In this document: in pieces, positions 56,771 through 64,000 of the stretch
How the letters are laid out: every line of letters starts with the position of its first letter
How positions within the stretch are numbered: position 1 is the stretch's first letter
Source of the DNA: Helianthus annuus
Lineage: Eukaryota > Streptophyta > Magnoliopsida > Asterales > Asteraceae
NCBI RefSeq assembly: GCF_002127325.2
Contig: NC_035435.2
Span: 125,111,127-125,175,126 of the forward strand
Length of the DNA stretch: 64,000 bases
Direction of reading: 5' to 3'
Program-made: the position numbers and the translations under genes
Notes under the pieces: generated by a model
Seen by the model: only the letters and a program-made list of their open reading frames with translations
Told to the model about the DNA's origin: nothing
Databases searched by the model: none

Positions 56771-57639
56771 TGATGTGGTAAATTTGGTCTATAAAAACTA
56801 CCAACCTAATCTAGACACTCTAGTTTTAAATTTATAAACTAAGACTCTCTAAATGCTAGACCACTGACAGGCAAGTGTACCTATCGTACGTAGTAAAGCC
56901 TAATGAAGTCCGAGTATCAAACCCACGAGACACTAGCGACGCTAAACTAGACTTTGACTCAACTAATACTTAACCGGTTTTAATTGTTTTGGATTTGAAG
57001 TTTTAACTAATTAAACTAAAGCGAGTAAACAAGATAACAGGGCAAGCAAACAAGATGGTGAAGTGACGGGAAACAGACAATGATGAGAAAGAACTACCCA
57101 GGCTTCGAATCCCTATTACCAACCCATGACCTCTAGTCCTGACCAATGGCTAAAGCTCCGAATCTACCCAGAAAACTTCCCGCTAAGGATGATTAATCAA
57201 AATAGAAGATGGAACAGAGTGATGAAGTGCTAAATTGGAAACGACTCGAGTTATCAACACCGAATCCCATGACTGTCAGATTAAAAACAATTATGGTGCT
57301 AAAATCCTCCGGTCATCAAGCTACCTGCTAAATAATTGAAAACCTAGGAAACCCTAAATGCGAATAAGTAGCTGGATCTGAGCTATCGGTCACCCAAACT
57401 ACCAAACAACGCCTAGCTAATAACCTAGCAATCCTGACTCGTCCCTAGAGTTGCTAGAAAAGGATGCACACTATACTCAGCTGATTTTAATTAACTTAGT
57501 TAAACTTGAATTATCTCTAATCTCATGCTCTATGTTGAAAACCTAATAGATTAACGAACCTAGAATGATCTAAATAGTTCCAGACCAGACTAACAAGATC
57601 ATCTAACCAAACAACCAATCACAACCAAGACAAGCACAC
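56771..57639 (-). repeat. LTR part of the minus-strand Athila-like element, left of the insertion
   Basis: It starts TGATGTGGTAAATTTGG on the plus strand and runs to the CACAC target site. It continues after the inserted element at 63497. No coding content. Confidence 0.65.
57635..57639. repeat. Target-site duplication CACAC (left)
   Basis: CACAC precedes the 5' LTR here and follows the 3' LTR at 63492-63496. Confidence 0.9.
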
Positions 57640-59135
57640 TGATGGAGTGTGTGAAACCCGAGCGTTAACGTGCTTATCTTGTGTGATTTAATGCGGTTTA
57701 TGCGATTATATATTTCGAATGTGATAACTACGAGTGTTTGTGGTTTCCCAGGTAAATCGCGTAATTCGGTGAAGTTATGACGTTTAGTGATGAAGTGGAA
57801 CAACCGGGAACGATAATCAAGTGAAATACATTAACCGGGAGTCATTTGGGTCGAAGAGATAGGGATAATATGCATGAAACACAAAGGAATAAAGTCTAGG
57901 GGGCTTGTGGATAATTAAGTGATAGTTGAAATCAAGCCTTTAGTGGAGTCACAACAACTAACGTAGCGTACGGTATACATTGTGTCATCTACGGCCAAGA
58001 ATCGAAAAATGAACAGAAGTTTTATACCGTAACCTACGGTTGAAAGCATAGGCTACGGTTGGAAACATGACGGCGGCACATAACACTTGGGCCAAGATAA
58101 AAGGATCCACGCTTGGACTTTTGGGCGGTTGGACTTTTGTGAAGAAGACAAAACACAACAATCATCATCATTAGTTACGTGATTTTACACAAAGAAGTGG
58201 ACTCTTGGAGAATTGTTATTGGGCCGATAACAAGAATAAAATCATTAGGCTTGATTGGGCGGCAATTATTAGAATAATAATTATCAACGCACATGGGATA
58301 TGAATTAGAGTAGCACATGATTGGTTTGTTTTGGGCGGCACATGTAAAGAAGCAAACATAAACATCACTTTGATAGTGGGCCGCCACTTTGATTGGTAAG
58401 AATCACGTGGGCTTGGAAGGTTTTACTAGTATTATCATCATACAATCACCATCTATCATCGATCTTGACGGAGAGAAGGGACACACGAAGGAGAGAAGAC
58501 TGGAAGATCATTCGATCCACATGAACGGCTAGTGTTCTAGTGGTTTCCTCCGGATGGAGGGTTTTTGTAAGTCAGACAAAACTATGTGTTTGTTATTATC
58601 GTTTTGATTAGGTGATCTAAGCATTCGATGCTTTTCACCTTTGATTTGATTTGATTTATTGGTTGTAAACAATTGCAGTTATTTAAACCTTAATTTCTAA
58701 GCATTCAGTTCCCGAGAGTTCTAGTAATTGGGATATATTTGACATGGGGTTAGGGTTTGTAACTTGTAATTGATAATCATTCGATAACCTCCCGTTATGT
58801 ATTGACCGGAGTACTTAGTCGTTGGTTATCACAATTAATTAATCGAGTTTAATACCTATGTCTATGTAGGTTACGGTTAAACACATAGTGGAAACTAACT
58901 GTAAAACCTGAAATCTGGAGGAACCATCTTTTCTCTCATTGATTTAAAACACAGTTCTTAATTCGTAACTTAGTTAATCCACAAATCAAACCAACAAATG
59001 AGTTTTACTTTTCACTAGTAGTTAATCAAAACTAAGCATTACACACTTTCCACAATCCTCCTCTGGTTCGATATCCGACTTACTCTATCTACATAGTTTA
59101 TTTCGGTTTTTGCATGTCCTTAACGACAGACATCA
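57640..59135 (+). repeat. 5' LTR of the non-autonomous element
   Basis: TGATGGAGTGTGTGAAACCC...GACAGACATCA, 1496 bp. The ends TGATG...CATCA are extended inverted repeats. It is matched at 61996-63491. Confidence 0.96.
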
Positions 59136-59138
59136 AAA

Positions 59139-59158
59139 TGGCGCCGTTGCCGGGGAGG
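59139..59158 (+). other. Primer-binding site TGGCGCCGTTGCCGGGGAGG
   Basis: It begins three bases after the 5' LTR. This sequence is the well-known tRNA-Asp-complementary site of Athila/Tat elements. Confidence 0.93.
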
Positions 59159-59290
59159 CGTGCGCAAAGTGTTTAGTGTTAAGTTTTAGTTTAAAAAAAT
59201 AAAAATAAATAAAAATCCAAAAATAGTGTCTGTTTTGTTTTGTTTTGTTCAGATTTATGCGTGGTGCTTGTGTTTTTGTGTTTGTGCAGG

Positions 59291-60217
59291 ATGACAGATC
59301 TTACGATATTATGCACCTCTCTTAGATGCATTTTGTGCAGGGAACCACTTCACCCGTGTATCGGTTGCCACGAGGCCCGATTTAGACGGGAAAGAGCGAA
59401 ATTGGCAGAACCACCGATGCCTTGCTATGATAATCCTTCCCCTCCACCATATTTTTATGATTATGATACAACGGTGGAGGATGGTTATTACTCTGGTGGA
59501 TGGGATCGGGACGAGGATACTTATTATGAGCCAAGGACGGATGGACAATGTTTCTGTTGCGGTCGTTATCATACTTCTTATGATGAGGATGTGTGCGCGG
59601 TGTACTTGGAAAATACAGAGTATTGGAATAAAAAAATGATGGATGCATACATCTCAACACCGTATCAGGGATACCGACAGTATCATCCCGAGGAATATCC
59701 TGAGCCCGAGGGTGTGTATGCTTATCAGACCGAGGAGGAGAAAAAGCTTGCTATGTTGGAAGCGAGTTTGTCCAAACTCGAACAGTATTTATTAGCACCC
59801 AACCTTTCCGATGAAGATCGAATCAGCTGCCTAGTTTCCAAGTGTCAGAAGTTAAAAATGAAGATAGAAATAGAAGAGCGACTCTCACCATTACCTGTTG
59901 ACATTAGAGATTATTCTCACATGGAGGAGGAGGTTGTGGAGGATAATACCACACCAATGAATCCTTTATCTGATGAAGAGTCACTGGTGGATCAGAAGGG
60001 GTGTGAGGATGAGGAGGCAGAGCAGTCTGATGAGATGAATGTGTGTACCGAACCTCTCCCCATATCAATCATTCAAATTAATAAGTGTGGGGAAGAGGGT
60101 TCGAGGAAGAAGATAAGAAGGGTGAATCTACAAGACATCAGTGTATATCTCGTGAAGTGGATCAGCGAAACCCGCATGTGCTTTCTAAACATGCCAATTA
60201 TACTGACAAGCTTATAG
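59291..60217 (+). CDS. Acidic Gag-like protein with degenerate zinc knuckles
   Basis: The first ATG is at 59291 (just after TTTGTGCAG, which resembles a splice acceptor), giving 308 residues. Cys clusters CILCREPLHPCIGC (near residue 15) and CFCCGRYHTSYDEDVC (near 95) have C-X2-C-X3-H but an overlong last gap in the second. The middle is Tyr/Pro/Asp-rich (YFYDYDTTVEDGYYSGGWDR). A coiled-coil-like stretch follows (EEEKKLAMLEASLSKLEQYL), then an acidic region (HMEEEVVEDNTTPMN, GCEDEEAEQSDEMN) and a short basic patch (GSRKKIRR). The layout parallels the protein at 55587-56579. It has no catalytic domain. It may be an RNA-binding packaging factor; function unproven. Confidence 0.75.
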   Translation: MTDLTILCTSLRCILCREPLHPCIGCHEARFRRERAKLAEPPMPCYDNPSPPPYFYDYDTTVEDGYYSGGWDRDEDTYYEPRTDGQCFCCGRYHTSYDEDVCAVYLENTEYWNKKMMDAYISTPYQGYRQYHPEEYPEPEGVYAYQTEEEKKLAMLEASLSKLEQYLLAPNLSDEDRISCLVSKCQKLKMKIEIEERLSPLPVDIRDYSHMEEEVVEDNTTPMNPLSDEESLVDQKGCEDEEAEQSDEMNVCTEPLPISIIQINKCGEEGSRKKIRRVNLQDISVYLVKWISETRMCFLNMPIILTSL

Positions 60218-61980
60218 AGATGGCATGCAAATTTCCGGGCATTCGTTGGAAATGTTTTGGGTAAGTGTGCATTGAGACCACCGTAACGCATAGCAGGTAC
60301 GGTCTGGCTGAAGACCTTTAAACTTAGCGCTCTCGGGAGGCAGCCCGAGGATGTAGAGTATTGTACTTTGTTTTGGTTTCGTTTGGTGTGTTTGTGTTTT
60401 GACAGGTTTCTACGTTCCATTTTCACGGATGCAATGAATCAAGTGTGGGGATGTTTGGCAACATCCCCCGGTGAGATCTCAAAGAATCTATGAGGGGCGT
60501 ATGTTCCGGTTAGATCGCAGCAGCTACACCACTACAAACACTCACTTGTTTTCTGATCAGGTGCATGTGTTTATCTATCTTGTGTTTTATTTGTTTTCGT
60601 GTATTTGGTGGTGTGAAATTTTTGTGTTGGGAGTGGTTTCTTTATGTTGAGTCGTCTAGGTATTAGCCGTTCATGGTTTGCGGGTGGTATCTCTCGAGTT
60701 TAGATTATAAATTGCACCATACATTGGGGACAATGTATCCCAAGTGTGGGGATGCGGTAACTCGAGAGAGGGTTGGTAGGATTGTTGATCTTAAATGCGA
60801 AATTGGTTGAATTTGCTGAAAATTGAAAAAAAATTGAAAATTTTTGTTCTCAAGTATGCTTGAACTACATGAAAACCAACATTTTCAATCGCTAGAGGGT
60901 TTCTTGCTGGATATTAAACTAACTTAGATCCCTAGTCATGGTTGCCCCTTTTAAGTTTCATGAGAGTATATCTGACAGTTGTTTTAGAGAAGAATTAAAA
61001 AGAGATGTCTAACTAGGGGTAACATGCTTTAGGAATTACACATGCTACGTGTCGGTAACCTATATTCCTTTTATTCGGTGAGATATTTGAGCCTACTAGA
61101 ATGATAGTTGAATTGCAATAAATGTTCAATTGTTGAGTGTAGGCCATATGTTGCTTTGTATTAGAACTTGTGTGGTTTGATACGTGCTGAGACTGTGCTT
61201 TAGCGTTTACACATAAATGATAAAGGCATTAGGATCCATTCATTGTTCTATATGTTGATTGTTGATTCCACCCACCTTAGTTAACCATGTTGAGCCTTTT
61301 ACCCTTCGTTTGTTACACCTTGTTTAACCCGTTTGATTACCAACCATGAGTGGCAATTGTGTGTTAGATGTTTGTTGAGAAAAAAAAAAGAAAAAAAAAG
61401 AGAAAAGAAAGAAAAAGAAAAAGAAAAAGAAAAATCATTATTATATTCGTGTTATATAAGTGGGTCGAAAATAACCCAAAGTGTTAGTAGTTATTGTGAA
61501 TAAAGTTGTCATGGTTTGGTATATTCGTTGTATTCGCCATATAAATACAAAAAGCCAAAAATATTTCCTTACCTTTGCCTTAACCCAAAACCCGAAAGTC
61601 CTTTTGATATGTGTTACGTTATTTGATACAGTGGAGGTGTGATTGCTATACAAGCTTATGATTGCAAGGTAGCATAGTTGGTTTTGAGCGAACTATATAC
61701 TAGCACATTACACGCTAGTCTTGATTAAACCGAGAGGAGTGATTATTGTGAGGGGCGTGTGGCATGTGTGTAGTATCATAAGCATGTTAGTTTTAGTTAG
61801 GCAAGTCTTAAATTGTTTTAAATGCATATCATTTCCTTGTCAGATTGTCAATCTCGATTGTGTCAGTCTATGGGACGGGTATGACTTGGGACCTTAAATT
61901 GTTAATTCAGTGAGGGATTCAACTGTGATTTGTTAATAAGGTGAGTATTGTTTGTAATGGTTGCTTGAGGACAATCAATG
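60218..61980 (+). other. Non-coding internal region of the element
   Basis: No protein domain is found in 1.76 kb. It contains repeated AAGTGTGGGGATG motifs (60442 and 60741) and a purine-only A/G tract at 61379-61433. In an autonomous relative this would be pol. Confidence 0.7.
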
Positions 61981-61995
61981 ATAAGTGTGGGGATG
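61981..61995 (+). other. Polypurine tract
   Basis: ATAAGTGTGGGGATG abuts the 3' LTR. The same word occurs three more times upstream. Confidence 0.8.
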
Positions 61996-63491
61996 TGATG
62001 GAGTGTGTGAAACCCGAGCGTTAACGTGCTTATCTTGTGTGATTTAATGCGGTTTATGCGATTATATATTTCGAATGTGATAACTACGAGTGTTTGTGGT
62101 TTCCCAGGTAAATCGCGTAATTCGGTGAAGTTATGACGTTTAGTGATGAAGTGGAACAACCGGGAACGATAATCAAGTGAAATACATTAACCAGGAGTCG
62201 TTTGGGTCGAAGAGATAGGGATAATATGCATGAAACACAAAGGAATAAAGTCTAGGGGGCTTGTGGATAATTAAGTGATAGTTGAAATCAAGCCTTTAGT
62301 GGAGTCACAACAACTAATGTAGCGTACGGTATACATTGTGTCATCTACGGCCAAGAATCGAAAAATGAACAGAAGTTTTATACCGTAACCTACGGTTGAA
62401 AGCATAGGCTACGGTTGGAAACATGACGGCGACACATAACACTTGGGCCAAGATAAAAGGATCCACGCTTGGACTTTTGGGCGGTTGGACTTTTGTGAAG
62501 AAGACAAAATACAACAATCATCATCATCAGTTACGTGATTTTACACAAAGAAGTGGACTCTTGGAGAATTGTTATTGGGCCGATAACAAGAATAAAATCA
62601 TTGGGCTTGATTGGGCGGCAATTATTAGAATAATAATTATCAACGCACATGGGATATGAATTAGAGTAGCACATGATTGGTTTCTTTTGGGCGGCACATG
62701 TAAAGAAGCAAACATAAACATCACTTTGATAGTGGGCCGCCACTTTGATTGGTAAGAATCACGTGGGCTTGGAAGGTTTTACTAGTATTATCATCATACA
62801 ATCACCATCTATCATCGATCTTGACGGAGAGAAGGGACACACGAAGGAGAGAAGACTGGAAGATCATTCGATCCACATGAACGGCTAGTGTTCTAGTGGT
62901 TTCCTCCGGATGGAGGGTTTTTGTAAGTTAGACAAAACTATGTGTTTGTTATTATCGTTTTGATTAGGTGATCTAAGCATTCGATGCTTTTCACCTTTGA
63001 TTTGATTTGATTTATTGGTTGTAAACAATTGCAGTTATTTAAACCTTAATTTCTAAGCATTCAGTTCCCGAGAGTTCTAGTAATTGGGATATATTTGACA
63101 TGGGGTTAGGGTTTGTAACTTGTAATTGATAATCATTCGATAACCTCCCGTTATGTATTGACCGGAGTACTTAGTCGTTGGTTATCACAATTAATTAATC
63201 GAGTTTAATACCTATGTCTATGTAGGTTACGATTAAACACATAGTGGAAACTAACTGTAAAACCTGAAATCTGGAGGAACCATCTTTTCTCTCATTGATT
63301 TAAAACACAGTTCTTAATTCGTAATTTAGTTAATCCACAAATCAAACCAACAAATGAGTTTTACTTTTCACTAGTAGTTAATCAAAACTAAGCATTACAC
63401 ACTTTCCACAATCCTCCTCTGGTTCGATATCCGACTTACTCTATCTACATAGTTTATTTCGGTTTTTGCATGTCCTTAACGACAGACATCA
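61996..63491 (+). repeat. 3' LTR of the non-autonomous element
   Basis: 1496 bp, TGATGGAGTG...GACATCA, about 11 differences from the 5' LTR by eye, followed by CACAC. Confidence 0.96.
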
Positions 63492-63496
63492 CACAC

Positions 63497-64000
63497 AAAT
63501 TCATAAACAATCACAAAACAGGAATATGTAAATCATCTCAATTTAATCATTAGTCAAAACCGAATAATCAAAACACCAAGTCATAGTTCATTTAGGCCTA
63601 GGTAGCATGAAAAGTTTAGCCAAGAATCATATTCAAGAACATAAAGCAAGTCTCAAATAATAAATAATTCATAGTTATGAGTTCGAATAACATAAAGTAT
63701 CTCAAACTAATAAGTTAATTATTTACAAACTCGGGATTAAATCTTGATCGCGACTTGAACTCTCGAACCAATATCCTCTCTTCGTCGCCTCCTGTCACTT
63801 CTACCGTCCCTCTTTTCTCTTTTTTCAAATTGTCGTATGCCCCCTTGCCGTCTGTTGTCTGACCTCCTTTTTCATTTGGGCCTTGCTCACAATACTTCGT
63901 TCCTAACCTTGATCACATTGGGCCAAGTTATACACCTCTCACCAGCCCAATACAATTAAAAGAAAAGTGGACGATGGCACATTAGTAATTTTGGGCATTC
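63497..64000 (-). repeat. Continuation of the minus-strand Athila-like LTR
   Basis: It carries on from 57639 after the nested insertion and runs out of the window. No gene is recognised. Confidence 0.5.

Larger units (their letters stand above)
57640..63491 (+). mobile_element. Complete non-autonomous LTR retrotransposon (Athila-like, Gag-like gene only)
   Basis: It is 5852 bp, with two 1496-bp LTRs, duplication CACAC, tRNA-Asp-type primer site, one open frame of 308 codons and a purine tract before the 3' LTR. By eye the LTRs differ at about 11 positions (~0.7%), so it is young but older than the element at 100-10434. The internal region has no protease, RT, RNase H or integrase. Mobility needs an autonomous partner. 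It is nested in the LTR of a related minus-strand element. Confidence 0.95.
54291..63999 (-). mobile_element. Athila-like non-autonomous LTR element, minus strand, interrupted and incomplete
   Basis: The minus-strand order is a 5' LTR (56771-57639, resuming at 63497 and leaving the window), primer site 56746-56764, a Gag-like gene (55587-56579), and purine-rich CAAGTGTGGGGAGG (55342-55356) with downstream sequence to about 54291. The LTR edge TGATGTGG against the ...CATCA convention matches the neighbouring plus-strand element. A complete second LTR element (57640-63491) is inserted in its LTR. Its 3' LTR is not found. No RT or integrase is visible. Confidence 0.6.

Overview
This is repeat-dense nuclear DNA of a flowering plant, almost certainly a eudicot and plausibly Asteraceae. 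The reasons are the AT-rich composition, GT-AG introns, an HSP70 gene with the classic plant intron after the first ~70 codons, chromovirus-type Ty3/gypsy elements with tRNA-iMet primer sites, Athila-like elements with a tRNA-Asp-type primer site, CACTA elements with CACTACTAGAAA ends, plant Helitrons, and fragments of a SOSEKI and a thioredoxin-y gene. The family placement within eudicots rests on recalled similarity and is not proven. No intact host gene is visible. The only large host locus is a decayed HSP70 pseudogene.

Layout. 100-10434: a complete, very young Ty3/gypsy element (2.63-kb LTRs, TSD GTAAT) whose gag has an intron and a one-base frameshift. 10720-11677: a truncated hAT with a BED zinc finger. 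12120-16560: a transposase-less CACTA element (TSD TGG) holding two hAT MITEs and a satellite-like block. 17106-18005: a Mutator-like foldback. About 18255-21093: a Helitron carrying exon pieces of SOSEKI and thioredoxin-y. 21128-35001 (minus): the HSP70 pseudogene. Its single intron (12.3 kb) holds a CACTA element (23135-33939, TSD AGA). A second CACTA element sits inside that one (25268-33377, TSD AGA) and encodes a transposase N-terminus and a Ulp1-like protease. Inside the second are a PIF/Harbinger derivative encoding a Myb/trihelix-like protein, several MITEs and a tRNA-derived SINE.

35002-48190 is gene-free and made of foldback MITEs (often in TA microsatellites), a ~300-bp higher-order tandem repeat, a 5' LTR with its primer site but no recognisable body, two Helitrons and a LINE tail. 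48190-64000 is a retroelement pile-up: a LINE RT fragment, a gypsy integrase tail, an unpaired LTR, a gypsy gag with primer site (minus), an Athila-like non-autonomous element (minus), and a complete non-autonomous LTR element (57640-63491, plus, TSD CACAC) inserted into an LTR of the preceding one.

The genes do not form a pathway. Their common thread is transposition. The gypsy polyprotein serves itself. The CACTA transposase and Ulp1-like genes belong to one minus-strand unit. The two Athila-like elements encode only acidic Gag-like knuckle proteins and must rely on reverse transcriptase and integrase from elsewhere.
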